Source: Legionella maioricensis
GTDB taxonomy: Bacteria > Pseudomonadota > Gammaproteobacteria > Legionellales > Legionellaceae
NCBI RefSeq assembly: GCF_023618015.1
Contig: NZ_JAJKBJ010000001.1
Coordinates: forward strand, 310,001 to 374,000
Reading direction: 5' to 3'
DNA length: 64,000 bases
Within the stretch, counting starts at the first letter, position 1; each line of letters starts with the position of its first letter. The notes beneath the pieces were generated by a model. That model was not told where the DNA came from. It made no database searches and saw only the letters and a program-made list of their open reading frames with translations. Shown here in pieces: positions 51,487 to 60,919 of this stretch. The position numbers and the translations under genes are program-made.

Positions 51487-51795
51487 ATATTCGTCAAAAT
51501 AACGCTATTATGCGCTTTTTCAAGCCTTATGAAAAGGTACCGTTTTATATAGAGGCTATAAAACAAAATAACCAATTGAATCCAAACCCCATTGTCCTTA
51601 ATTAGAGGTAGATCTGAGCCTTGAGAGAAATGGAGATACTGTCTTTAAAAATAAGCGTAGGCTGGCTGTTAGGCCCAGCAGATTCTCTAGCCAGCCAGGT
51701 TTCTTGGCGAACAAAAAGAAAAAAGCTGGCGAGCAGACCAGAAAACGATATCCTTCAGCCACTGATTTAATATTTAGCCTGGGTTCTGAAGGAAG
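51487..51795. other. argS / IcmL-like spacer with hairpin
   Basis: GGCTGGCT (51660-51667) and AGCCAGCC (51689-51696) form an eight-base stem; on the minus strand a TATTTTTAAAG stretch follows a little later. It could end transcription of the four-domain gene. No gene is present. Confidence 0.4.
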
Positions 51796-54417
51796 TTAAC
51801 TACGTGGCGATTCAGGAGTCCCTGCTGCGGCACGCAAGGAAGAGTTTAATTGTATAATTCCTAGTTCGCCCGTAGGTTTTCGTACCACAATTAAATTAAC
51901 ATTCAATAGTTGAGTTGTGCTACCTTTGTCATTTTGATAAACCACGTGTAAAGGTAAGCTGATTCTCCATTGATTACCCTGAGATTCAATTAATTGAGCT
52001 CGTCCATCCATCTGACTGATCGCAGTCAGTTTCTGTGTTCTAAATGCTTCAATATTACCTGCTTTTTGTAATGCGCTCTTAAATTCATCCCATCCTTTTT
52101 CAGTATAACAGGGTTGTAATTGCTGCAATTGGGTATCTATAGAGGCAAAATTAAAATCAAAAGATTGAAGTGCAGCCTGTACAGCCCAGCTTAAAACAAC
52201 CGCATCATCAATTTTTTGAGTTTCAGCAGGGATTTTATAATCACAACGGATGATCTCAACCTTTTGAGGCTGTTGTTCCACAGGTACAGACGGGGATTGA
52301 GACTGCTGCACCGTATTATTCTCTGGCATTTTTTGAGTTAGCTCTGCGTGTGATGCAAGCTCTTTAGGTGAAGAAGTCGGTGTTGTATCGGAAGTGACAG
52401 GAGCTACTCTTGGTGTTGCAATCATTTGCATAATGCCAAGCTCGCCTGTAATTTTACGGCCTATAGTTAAATTAACATTAAGTAATTGAACCAATTTGTC
52501 TTTGTCATTTTGATAAGCCACATGTAAGGGTAAAGTGACTTTCCATTGATTGTCTTTGGTTTCGAGCAGTTGCGGCTGACCATCTACTTCGCTATTCACA
52601 ACGAGTTTCTGAATTTTAATGGCTTCAATATTACCTGATTTTTGCAATGCAGTTTTAAATTCATTCCATCCTTTTTCAGTATAACATGACTGTAATTCCT
52701 GCAGTTGGGTATCTATAGATGAAGAGTTAAAATCAAAGGATTGCGCTGTGGCTTTTTTTGCCCAAGTTAAAACCAGTTCCTCATCAATTTTTGTATTTTC
52801 AGCAGGAATTTTATAGTTACAATTAATGCCCCCTGGTTTTTGGGATGGCTTAGAAAAAGCCTTTTGAGACACCGGTTGATGAAGGGTAAGAGCTTGAGCC
52901 AGTCTGCTTGTATTATTCGGTTCTGCTTTTTGCGATAAGTGTTCTCGCTGTTTATCTTGATTAGAAGAAATTTTTGTCGTTTGCGAAGGAGCACCATTCG
53001 GGGCAGCAGCGACTTGCATAATTCCAAGTTCACCGGTCCTTGTTCTACCGACAGTTAAATTAACATTAAGTAATTGGCTTACTTTATTCTTATCATTTTG
53101 ATACACCACCTGCATGGGTAAAGTGATGTTCCATTGATTGTTTTGTGTTTCAATCAATTGAGGTTGTCTGTCCTTTGGGCTGTTCACGGTCAACTTTGGC
53201 GTTTTAATTGCTTCGATATAGCTTAATTTTTGTACTGAAGCCTGAAGCTCATTCCATCCGTTTTCACCATATCCTTGCAGTTTCTGCAAGGAAGCCTGGA
53301 AAGCGGGCTTAAAATCAAAAATTGGATTTGCAGATTTTACTTCATTTAAAACCAAAACTTTATTCATTTTTGCAGTGTCGGGAACCGCTTCATGAGCGTG
53401 ATTCGTGACAGAGGCTATTTTATTCTGTGTCCTGCTTATTGGTGGTGCTATTTGTGCATTTTGTAAGACAGGGGCAGGTCGTAGTTGAGCAAGATGTGGA
53501 GTCTCTCTTGTCGTTTGGCTTTTTTGTCTTTCTTGAGTCAAGTCAGCCTGGCTGTGAATTATATCAGCATAGGGGGATGAGGCTCTTGATTCTTTTTGGA
53601 ATAAAGAAGCAACAAAAGGGGTAGCAATCTGTTGTACCCCATCGGTTCTTTTATCTGAGGCAGCAATATAAACACTTTGCAGCGCATCTTTTAGTGTGGC
53701 TGCTTTTTGAGATAAAGGAGCAGAGCGTGGGGTGGCAATCATTTGAGTAATCCCTAAACCAAAAGCATTTTTCCACCCAATGATTAAATAGATATTTAAA
53801 AAATGGGTCTCTTCTTCCTCGTCGTTTTGGTAGACAACTTTTAAGGGTAAGATGATTTTCCATTGATTGTCATTCGCTTCAATCAGTCGAGCAGCGCCAT
53901 CTAACTTGCTGCTCACTCTTAAATTTTGGGTTTTAATTGCATCAATATTACCTGATTTTTGAAGTGCGGCAGTAAATCCAACCCATCCTTTTTTAGTATA
54001 ACAGGATTGTAATTTCCGCAATTGGGTATCAAGTGATGCAAGGTTAAAATCAAAAGACTGAGTGACTGCATATGCAGCCCAGCTTAATATGAAGTCTTGC
54101 TCAATGCTCGTGGTTTCAGGAGAAATTCTGGAGTCGCAATTAATAATTGATTGTTTTTGTTGTTCCATTGTTTCGGGTTCAATGATTTGCGTATTTGGGG
54201 CGATGGGAGATGATTGTTTTAACCCTGCAATTTGGTCTTTTATTTTATTTTGTGGTTGTTTTTTTGCTGTTGATGCTGCCCGTTGCGCTGCTTTTTTGGT
54301 CACAGACGATTTAGTCTTCGAGGGTATTGTTTTAGAAACGGAATCTGAAGCTTGTAAAGCCTGTACTTGAGTACAGATTAAATTAAATAGCGCCCCACAA
54401 AGTATGATTTTTTTCAT
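51796..54417 (-). CDS. Exported protein with four DotI/IcmL-like domains
   Basis: 873 residues from ATG 54417 (AAGGAAG seven bases upstream). A signal peptide (about 1-21) is followed by a Lys/Ala-rich linker and four copies of one domain, near residues 95-232, 352-474, 534-671 and 726-860. Each shows SFDF...TQLQ-LQ-CYTEKGW--F--ALQKSGNIEAI, then NQW---LPL-VVYQND, L-V-L-VGR and LGI-Q. This is the pattern of DotI/IcmL, the Dot/Icm type IVB secretion subunit, whose usual form has one such domain after a membrane helix. Linkers are rich in Gln, Ser and Pro. The second copy has lost the first Cys and part of its start. Location is predicted periplasmic. It may bind or decoy Dot/Icm components; function is unknown. 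Confidence 0.82.
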   Translation of the reverse strand: MKKIILCGALFNLICTQVQALQASDSVSKTIPSKTKSSVTKKAAQRAASTAKKQPQNKIKDQIAGLKQSSPIAPNTQIIEPETMEQQKQSIINCDSRISPETTSIEQDFILSWAAYAVTQSFDFNLASLDTQLRKLQSCYTKKGWVGFTAALQKSGNIDAIKTQNLRVSSKLDGAARLIEANDNQWKIILPLKVVYQNDEEEETHFLNIYLIIGWKNAFGLGITQMIATPRSAPLSQKAATLKDALQSVYIAASDKRTDGVQQIATPFVASLFQKESRASSPYADIIHSQADLTQERQKSQTTRETPHLAQLRPAPVLQNAQIAPPISRTQNKIASVTNHAHEAVPDTAKMNKVLVLNEVKSANPIFDFKPAFQASLQKLQGYGENGWNELQASVQKLSYIEAIKTPKLTVNSPKDRQPQLIETQNNQWNITLPMQVVYQNDKNKVSQLLNVNLTVGRTRTGELGIMQVAAAPNGAPSQTTKISSNQDKQREHLSQKAEPNNTSRLAQALTLHQPVSQKAFSKPSQKPGGINCNYKIPAENTKIDEELVLTWAKKATAQSFDFNSSSIDTQLQELQSCYTEKGWNEFKTALQKSGNIEAIKIQKLVVNSEVDGQPQLLETKDNQWKVTLPLHVAYQNDKDKLVQLLNVNLTIGRKITGELGIMQMIATPRVAPVTSDTTPTSSPKELASHAELTQKMPENNTVQQSQSPSVPVEQQPQKVEIIRCDYKIPAETQKIDDAVVLSWAVQAALQSFDFNFASIDTQLQQLQPCYTEKGWDEFKSALQKAGNIEAFRTQKLTAISQMDGRAQLIESQGNQWRISLPLHVVYQNDKGSTTQLLNVNLIVVRKPTGELGIIQLNSSLRAAAGTPESPRS

Positions 54418-54510
54418 CAAACAACTTCCTTATATGTATTTGACAATTCTGTGATAATAAGAGCTATTCGTCTAGTGGTTTTTTTTAAATCTATAGAATA
54501 AAACAAAAAC

Positions 54511-55590
54511 TTAAACTTTGTTAATCACCACCTCTTCATCAATAGTCTCATAAGATTTATAAATATAACCGTCTTGTGATAATAAAACAGCTATGGGCCT
54601 TGTTCTATCAAAATGGGCAAATATGATCATCATCATTACTGTAATAGGTACTGATAAAAACATTCCCAATACGCCCCAAATGGCCCCCCATAAGCCTAAG
54701 GCAATTAAAATCACTAATGGACTGAGATTTAATGACTTACCTAATAGACGGGGCTCTAGAAAATTACCCACGACAAACTGCACCGCGACAATTCCTGAAG
54801 TCACTTCTAAAAACGGTACCCAGCTTTGAAATTGAATTATAGCCAAAGCGGCAGGAAAAGCGGTGGCCACAATAGCGCCTATGTTAGGAATATAATTTAA
54901 AAAGAAAATTAATAAAGCCCAAAACTCAGCAAAATCCAATCCTACCCAATTCATGATAAACCAACTTGATATTGAGGTAAGCAAACTCAAAATGGTTTTA
55001 ATGCCCAGGTAAGTCTGTGTATCTTTGGTTATATGCGAAATAATATTATTAACCAGTTTTTGATGTTCCTCTTTATGAAATATAGCCTCCATTTTTTGAG
55101 TAAAATAATGTTGTTCAACAAATAAAAAAACAACATATAAGGCAATTAAAACAGCTGAACTGGTTATGGTGGTAAAGACACCATAAATATTAACAACCAT
55201 ACTCTGAATGCTTAAATTTTTAATTATATAATTAAAATCCATAAATCCTTTTATATGATACCGCTGGTCTAAATTATTAAAAATTGTTAACAAATTATCC
55301 TGATATCGTGGAGAGGTAGCAATCACTTCATTAACGTTGTTGCTAATAATATTAATAAGCATATCCATAAAAATAACGACAACTAATAAGGATAAAATCA
55401 TGCTAAGCCATGTGGGTAAGCGTGATCCGAAAAAGGGAATTTTCTGTACACCACTATTAATCGTATTCAATAAATGCCAAAGAAAAATAGCAATCACGAT
55501 AGGAATTAATATACCCCTGCCGGCAATTAACAAAGAGCCTATTATCCAGACCAAAACCAAGCCTGCCGCAAAAGAAATAATGCGATTCAT
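54511..55590 (-). CDS. AI-2E family transporter (PerM-like)
   Basis: 359 residues with about eight membrane helices: three N-terminal, a loop region of amphipathic helices, and a C-terminal bundle with FLNYIPNIGAIVATAFPAAL and GKSLNLSPLVILIALGLWGAIWGVLGMFLSVP (in pieces), the typical family segments. Members export autoinducer-2 or act as Na+/H+ antiporters; the substrate cannot be told from sequence. It is divergent from recG. Confidence 0.92.
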   Translation of the reverse strand: MNRIISFAAGLVLVWIIGSLLIAGRGILIPIVIAIFLWHLLNTINSGVQKIPFFGSRLPTWLSMILSLLVVVIFMDMLINIISNNVNEVIATSPRYQDNLLTIFNNLDQRYHIKGFMDFNYIIKNLSIQSMVVNIYGVFTTITSSAVLIALYVVFLFVEQHYFTQKMEAIFHKEEHQKLVNNIISHITKDTQTYLGIKTILSLLTSISSWFIMNWVGLDFAEFWALLIFFLNYIPNIGAIVATAFPAALAIIQFQSWVPFLEVTSGIVAVQFVVGNFLEPRLLGKSLNLSPLVILIALGLWGAIWGVLGMFLSVPITVMMMIIFAHFDRTRPIAVLLSQDGYIYKSYETIDEEVVINKV

Positions 55591-55713
55591 CCAGTTTAAC
55601 TCCTAATCATGAATGATTATAGAATAAAGTGTTCCTGTATTCTTTCATAGTCCTTGATTAAATAATCATTACTTGATTAAAACCTATTAATAAAACCTTG
55701 CCGACTTTTATTT

Positions 55714-55744
55714 CGACGTCTCGCGGACAAGCGACGCGACGTCG
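55714..55744. repeat. G+C-rich palindrome upstream of recG
   Basis: CGACGTC (55714-55720) and GACGTCG (55738-55744) pair, with inner TCGC/GCGA, in an otherwise AT-rich spacer. It may be a dispersed palindrome. Confidence 0.45.
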
Positions 55745-55811
55745 GAATACTCAATTCGCAACGGATATATTTTCCTGTTATTATTAAATTTTTACACTAT
55801 CTCATAATACT

Positions 55812-57884
55812 GTGCTGTCCAACTCTTGTGAATCTTTAGCCGGTGTCGGCCCAACGCTTGCAGCTAAACTGGTAAAATGCGGCATACTGACAGTGCAAGA
55901 CTTGCTCTTTCACTTACCTTATCGATATCAAGACAGAACCAGAGTAACTCCAATTCAAGATTTACGCTCCAACGACTGGTGTGTTATCGCCGGGCATGTC
56001 TGTAAAACCGAAATTAAATACGGCAAGAAAATGATGTTAAATTGCTATGTAGAAGATAAAACAGGGATTGTGAAACTTCGCTTTTTTCATTTTAACAAAC
56101 AACAAGTCAGTGCCTTGAATAATAGTTATATGATTCATGCGTTTGGTGAGGTACGAGAATTTAATAACTCTTTAGAAATGATCCATCCTGAATATCAATT
56201 GCTTGACCATGAAAGTGAATGCCTGGTCGATGAAACCCTGACGCCTATTTATCCAACAACTCAAGGTTTAACGCAAACGCGTTTGAGACAACTGGTTAAA
56301 ATTGCGCTTAAAAGTTGTGACACGGAACTCCATCAATTGGAGTGGATGAGTCAACAGCAATTAGAAGATAATAACTTCCATCACCTAGGCGATGCGATTA
56401 AATTACTGCACAACCCACCACCAGATACTTCATTGCATAGTCTGGAAATGGGGGAACACCCTGCCCTTAAGCGTTTAGTATTTGATGAACTACTGGCACA
56501 ACGATTAAGTATGCAATTTGCCAAACAATCACGAAGCAAACGTCATGCCCCTGCAATACCCGCTGAACATAATGTAAGCAATCGTTTTCTGACATCCCTT
56601 CCGTTCCAACTGACTAACGCCCAACAAAGAGTCGCAACGGAAATCCGAGACGATTTAATGCAAACTAAACCGATGCTGCGTTTGGTGCAAGGGGATGTTG
56701 GCGCTGGCAAAACCATTATTGCAGCCCTTGCTGCACTGCAGGCTATTGCTCATGGATATCAAGTAGCCTTTATGGCTCCGACTGATTTATTGAGTGAACA
56801 ACACTTTAATAACCTAACAAACTGGTTAGAGCCTTTAGAGATAAAAGTTTTAAGGCTGAGTGGTAAAATGAAAATTGCTGAACGCAGAACAGCGCTTGCC
56901 GCTCTTTTGGATAATAGTTGTCAGCTTATTATTGGAACTCACGCCATATTTCAGGATGAAGTAGAATTTGCCCGGCTAGGCTTAGTAATTATCGATGAAC
57001 AGCACCGTTTCGGAGTAGAACAAAGATTACTTCTGCAGCAAAAAGGACAGCAGGCTCAGCTAACTCCGCACCAATTATTGATGACTGCAACTCCTATTCC
57101 CAGAACTTTATCCATGACTCATTTTGCCCATTTGGATATCTCGGTGATTGACGAGCTCCCACCAGGTCGTTCTCCCATTACCACTGCAGTATTAAGCCAG
57201 GATAAACGCGAATCAATTATAGAGAGATTACAGGCAGCCATTGCCAGTGGCAGACAAGCTTACTGGGTATGTACCCTGATTGAAGAGTCGGAAAAATTAC
57301 AATGCATGGCCGCAACGAATACAGCCCAAGCCTTGCAAGAACAGCTCACTTCAGCCCGTGTTGGACTGGTTCACGGACGAATGAAGGCTGTTGAAAAAGA
57401 AGCAACTATGGCTGCTTTTAAATCTGGTGAAATAGACTTGTTAGTTGCTACTACAGTGATTGAAGTAGGGGTTGATGTTCCTAATGCCAGTTTAATGATT
57501 ATAGAAAATGCCGAACGATTAGGTTTATCCCAGTTACATCAATTACGTGGTCGAGTAGGCAGAGGAACGACCCAGTCACATTGTCTTTTGCTTTATCAAG
57601 CCCCCCTATCTCATCAAGGTTCTGAACGACTAAAAGTAATGCGTTCTACTAATGATGGCTTTATTATCTCGGAAAAAGATTTGGAATTAAGAGGAGCCGG
57701 AGAACTATTAGGAACAAGACAAACAGGATACAGACAATTTAAATTAGCTAACTTGCAACGAGATAAAGCGCTTTTGACGCTTTTACCTCCCTTTGCCCGA
57801 CAATTAGTTCAAGAAGCACCTGAAACGGCGCGCATTATCACCCAACGCTGGCTAGGTAATTTTGAGCAATTTTTACAAGGGTAA
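55812..57884 (+). CDS. recG: ATP-dependent DNA helicase RecG
   Basis: 690 residues. The wedge domain starts SLAGVGPTLAAKLVKCGI and DLLFHLPYRYQDRT; helicase motifs are GDVGAGKT (Walker A), VIIDEQHRFGVEQR (DEQH box), MTATPIPRTLS, and GLSQLHQLRGRVGRG (motif VI). The start is GTG 55812. RecG reverses stalled forks and branch-migrates recombination intermediates. It is complete. Confidence 0.96.
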   Translation: MLSNSCESLAGVGPTLAAKLVKCGILTVQDLLFHLPYRYQDRTRVTPIQDLRSNDWCVIAGHVCKTEIKYGKKMMLNCYVEDKTGIVKLRFFHFNKQQVSALNNSYMIHAFGEVREFNNSLEMIHPEYQLLDHESECLVDETLTPIYPTTQGLTQTRLRQLVKIALKSCDTELHQLEWMSQQQLEDNNFHHLGDAIKLLHNPPPDTSLHSLEMGEHPALKRLVFDELLAQRLSMQFAKQSRSKRHAPAIPAEHNVSNRFLTSLPFQLTNAQQRVATEIRDDLMQTKPMLRLVQGDVGAGKTIIAALAALQAIAHGYQVAFMAPTDLLSEQHFNNLTNWLEPLEIKVLRLSGKMKIAERRTALAALLDNSCQLIIGTHAIFQDEVEFARLGLVIIDEQHRFGVEQRLLLQQKGQQAQLTPHQLLMTATPIPRTLSMTHFAHLDISVIDELPPGRSPITTAVLSQDKRESIIERLQAAIASGRQAYWVCTLIEESEKLQCMAATNTAQALQEQLTSARVGLVHGRMKAVEKEATMAAFKSGEIDLLVATTVIEVGVDVPNASLMIIENAERLGLSQLHQLRGRVGRGTTQSHCLLLYQAPLSHQGSERLKVMRSTNDGFIISEKDLELRGAGELLGTRQTGYRQFKLANLQRDKALLTLLPPFARQLVQEAPETARIITQRWLGNFEQFLQG

Positions 57885-58238
57885 AAAATATTTGTAAAAT
57901 ATGCGAAGTCAAGACTGTTTTTTATTTATTTCTTTGTTACTATAGTCAATCTTGCTGTCCCGCCAGCCTCATCCACTTCCTGTGGATAATTATTTTAATA
58001 CCTTGTTTTACTTTAATACCCCTACCTCTCTTGAAATCTCTAAGACCCCTGATAATAAAGGCTTATATCAACTAAATCAGTAAAAAAAGGACAATTAATT
58101 TATCCACAAAATCTGTGGATAACCCTGTGCACAGAACCTAAAATACCTTATAAAATCAGACTATTTTAGAGATGATTTAGAACTTACCAAGCTGTTTCAT
58201 GGAATCAGAAACAATATTTTATATAAGGATAAAATAAT
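57885..58238. other. Intergenic region with three DnaA boxes
   Basis: TGTGGATAA at 57981-57989, TTATCCACA at 58100-58108 and TGTGGATAA at 58114-58122 all match the DnaA-box consensus exactly, the last two facing each other across five bases. CTGTGCACAG at 58125-58134 is a further palindrome. The region is AT-rich. No dnaA, dnaN or other origin-linked gene is in the window, so a regulatory or titration site is likelier than oriC. Confidence 0.7.
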
Positions 58239-59192
58239 ATGTCATTTATAATAAAAGAGGCGACACTTGAAGATTTACCAACAATTCTAACCTTAATAAG
58301 CCAATCAACTAATGAAAGGCGTTTATCGATTGAAACCGCAGTTCCATTATTAAAACAAATGAAATCTTATCCTGATTATAAGTTATTCATCATTACAGAG
58401 GAAAAACGTATTATTGGTACATTTTCCTTGTTAATAATGGATAATTTAGCTCATCAAGGAACGCCATCAGGGATTATTGACAACTTAGTATTGGATGTAA
58501 AAAGAAACCAGCAGGGTATAAGACAAGCAGTGATGGATTTTGCCATCCAGCATTGTCGCGATCGCAAATGTTATAAGTTGACCCTCTCCAATGATGAGCT
58601 TATTACTGAAGAATTGTCTGATTTTGAACACCATGGTAAGTGTTTTGTGGTGGACTTTGAAAGTAAGGCCAGGAAAGATAGAAAAAATACATTATTTATC
58701 TCCATTATCACCAGCTTAAAAATACGTGAAGCCACTGAAGAAGATCTTCCTGAAATTCTCAATCTCTATGCTCAGCCTGATATGGATGATGGAAATATAT
58801 TGTCACCACAGCAAGCCATAGATCTGTATAAAAAAATGCGTTCTTACCCAAACTATAAAATTTTTGTCAGCCTTTCAGAAGGAGCTGTTGTAGGAACTTT
58901 TGCTTTATTAATTGCACCAGACCTTATTCATGACGGTAAGTGTTTAGCAATCATTGAGGACGTCATGGTAAGTCCTAAAACTCAAGGCAAAGGCATAGGG
59001 AAATTCATGATGAATTTTGCTATGCATACGTGTGACGACCTAGGTTGTTATAAAATGGCCCTATCCAGCAATCTTAAAAGAGAAACGGCTCACAACTTTT
59101 ACAAGTCATTAGGTTTTGATCAAATTGGGGCTAGCTTTTTGATTAAACCACGCCCCGAGTTAAAAGTAGAATCTGTTCCCGCAAAGATGTAA
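58239..59192 (+). CDS. Tandem GNAT acetyltransferase
   Basis: 317 residues with two GNAT domains (about 3-145 and 160-300) that share sequence: IKEATLEDLPTIL/IREATEEDLPEIL, and SYPDYKLFII/SYPNYKIFVS. The second keeps the acetyl-CoA loop QGKGIGKFMM; the first reads QQGIRQAVM and has lost the G-x-G pattern. So only the C-terminal domain should catalyse, and the first may bind substrate. GGATAAAATAAT precedes the ATG. Substrate unknown. Confidence 0.87.
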   Translation: MSFIIKEATLEDLPTILTLISQSTNERRLSIETAVPLLKQMKSYPDYKLFIITEEKRIIGTFSLLIMDNLAHQGTPSGIIDNLVLDVKRNQQGIRQAVMDFAIQHCRDRKCYKLTLSNDELITEELSDFEHHGKCFVVDFESKARKDRKNTLFISIITSLKIREATEEDLPEILNLYAQPDMDDGNILSPQQAIDLYKKMRSYPNYKIFVSLSEGAVVGTFALLIAPDLIHDGKCLAIIEDVMVSPKTQGKGIGKFMMNFAMHTCDDLGCYKMALSSNLKRETAHNFYKSLGFDQIGASFLIKPRPELKVESVPAKM

Positions 59193-59232
59193 TGATTTCA
59201 TAATCACCGCTTAGCTCACATCAATACAATAG

Positions 59233-59634
59233 CTAGCATCCTGCGCCTGACATGAGAACGGCCAGGACTAGCTGATCTTTTTGTAGTTTATACGATTTAT
59301 TCGGAACAACATCGACCCAACTAGTGAGCAAATCGGGCATTTCCGCATCTTTTGACCAGGCAAGGAGTCTAAAATGCGCTGCATTTTTGGGAATATTTAA
59401 AATATTCTCTCCCGCCTTTGAAATAATTTGCAATGAACTAGGATCCAATTTTAATCCATAAATTATAGCCTTATTCGCTTCCTGGATCTCTTTAGCACTT
59501 GCTGCCCATTGGATAACAAGTTTTGATTTTTGTTTTTTAATAGGAAAGGTAGTCTCGTTGTTGATTAAAATATTCTCAGCAAATCCTGCTGAGGCTACTA
59601 GTAGTTGCAGCAAACAGGCCATGATTATTTTCAT
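59233..59634 (-). CDS. Small exported hypothetical protein
   Basis: 133 residues with a signal peptide (MKIIMACLLQLLVASAGFA, cut near 19). The mature part is beta-rich with no recognised motif and ends with GAGC. It starts 15 bases after the formamidase-family gene and is probably co-expressed with it. Confidence 0.65.
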   Translation of the reverse strand: MKIIMACLLQLLVASAGFAENILINNETTFPIKKQKSKLVIQWAASAKEIQEANKAIIYGLKLDPSSLQIISKAGENILNIPKNAAHFRLLAWSKDAEMPDLLTSWVDVVPNKSYKLQKDQLVLAVLMSGAGC

Positions 59635-59649
59635 TTTATCACCTAATAG

Positions 59650-60849
59650 TTATTCAACCGTTATCCCTTCTTGAGGTACACAGGGAGCATCTGCAGCGCT
59701 CTTTGCAACTTTTAATGGAAAAGTGCCTTCAGCGCAAAGTGACGTTTTACCACGTTCTTTAAATAATTTTTTAGGAATGTGCACTGTTACGCTTTTAATG
59801 ACATTAACTGCTTCAGCAATCTCGAAATCACCGACCATACTCAAAAACTGATAGCTCTCCTGAGGCGAAAATCCCTGGGTGCGCACTAAAAAGTCAATGG
59901 CGTTTTTTGAAGCCTGTTGCATTGCCTCAAAAAGATCCTCATTCAAGCCCACAATAATCCACTCCTTAGCGTTTTCGATAATTGGCCAGGTAAATAAATT
60001 GCCCCCATTTCGTTTCGTTTTATCAAAAACTCCCTCTGCTTTCAGATCTTTTCTTACAATAAATTGCAGGGTGATCCCTTCGTATGAAGTCTCCAAAGCG
60101 GTCACATCAATTTCACCGTTACTTTGCATCGCATGAGAGTCTCCAGTCCAAACCAGTGCTCCCTTTTGGAATACCGGGAGGTAGAGGATGGAACCGGCTT
60201 GCAAACTGGGCTCATCCAAATTCCCGCCAAAAGGTCCTGGAGGAACGGAATTAAACTGGCCAGATACTGGCTGTCCCATTTTGGTTTGCAAATTAACGGG
60301 CCATCCATCTGGCCAATCAAGCGGAGGAGCTACAGCAATTACGCCTGGAAAAGGTTTCAACTGTAAGCACACGCCTTTTTTAAATTCTGTAGTATTAGTT
60401 TTTTTATCGTATTTGAAATATTTGATCCGGGGCTTGGTAAATTCCGTTAAAATGCCTTGGGTTGGGCTTAGGAAATTATAACCAAAATCATTCAGTTTAA
60501 TATCAAGAATCCGAATCTCCAGCACATCTCCTGGTTCAGCCCCCTCAACGTAAACTGGTCCGGTTAAAGTATGCATGCCGCGTCTTTTCTGAATGTCGTG
60601 CTTTATATAAAATTTTGCCACATCGGCAGGAGTTGTTTTATTGTAGACCATTTCATGAAGACAACTATTCCATGTTTCTATTGAAACGGAATCACCCGAA
60701 CGAACTTTTATCACAGGAGGTTTATCAAGAGTAAAAAGACCCAGGGTGGTCGTTTCTGAAGTGGCCGGAACTCGATACGTTTGCCCCATGAGGGAAGAAG
60801 CATACAAGGTAGTTAAAAACAATGAGAAAACGTGTAATCCTTTTAGCAT
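59650..60849 (-). CDS. Exported acetamidase/formamidase family protein
   Basis: 399 residues with a signal peptide (HVFSLFLTTLYASSLMG, cut near residue 22). The mature part matches the FmdA/AmdA family: SGDSVSIETWN, GPVYVEGAEPGDVLEIRILDI, PPGPFGGNLDEPSLQAGSILYLPV and WTGDSHAMQSNGEIDVTALE (in pieces). FmdA cleaves formamide or acetamide in the cytoplasm in most species, so a periplasmic copy is unusual. It lies divergently from a porin, suggesting nutrient capture. Confidence 0.88.
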   Translation of the reverse strand: MLKGLHVFSLFLTTLYASSLMGQTYRVPATSETTTLGLFTLDKPPVIKVRSGDSVSIETWNSCLHEMVYNKTTPADVAKFYIKHDIQKRRGMHTLTGPVYVEGAEPGDVLEIRILDIKLNDFGYNFLSPTQGILTEFTKPRIKYFKYDKKTNTTEFKKGVCLQLKPFPGVIAVAPPLDWPDGWPVNLQTKMGQPVSGQFNSVPPGPFGGNLDEPSLQAGSILYLPVFQKGALVWTGDSHAMQSNGEIDVTALETSYEGITLQFIVRKDLKAEGVFDKTKRNGGNLFTWPIIENAKEWIIVGLNEDLFEAMQQASKNAIDFLVRTQGFSPQESYQFLSMVGDFEIAEAVNVIKSVTVHIPKKLFKERGKTSLCAEGTFPLKVAKSAADAPCVPQEGITVE

Positions 60850-60919
60850 TTTAAGTCCTGTTAAAAATAGCTAATATTGAATATAGTTATATGTGAGCCA
60901 GTAAAAAGCAAGTAAATTT

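Noticed and set aside
57885..58238. Chromosomal origin oriC
   Set aside because: Three DnaA boxes are too few for a confident call, and dnaA, dnaN and rpmH are not near.
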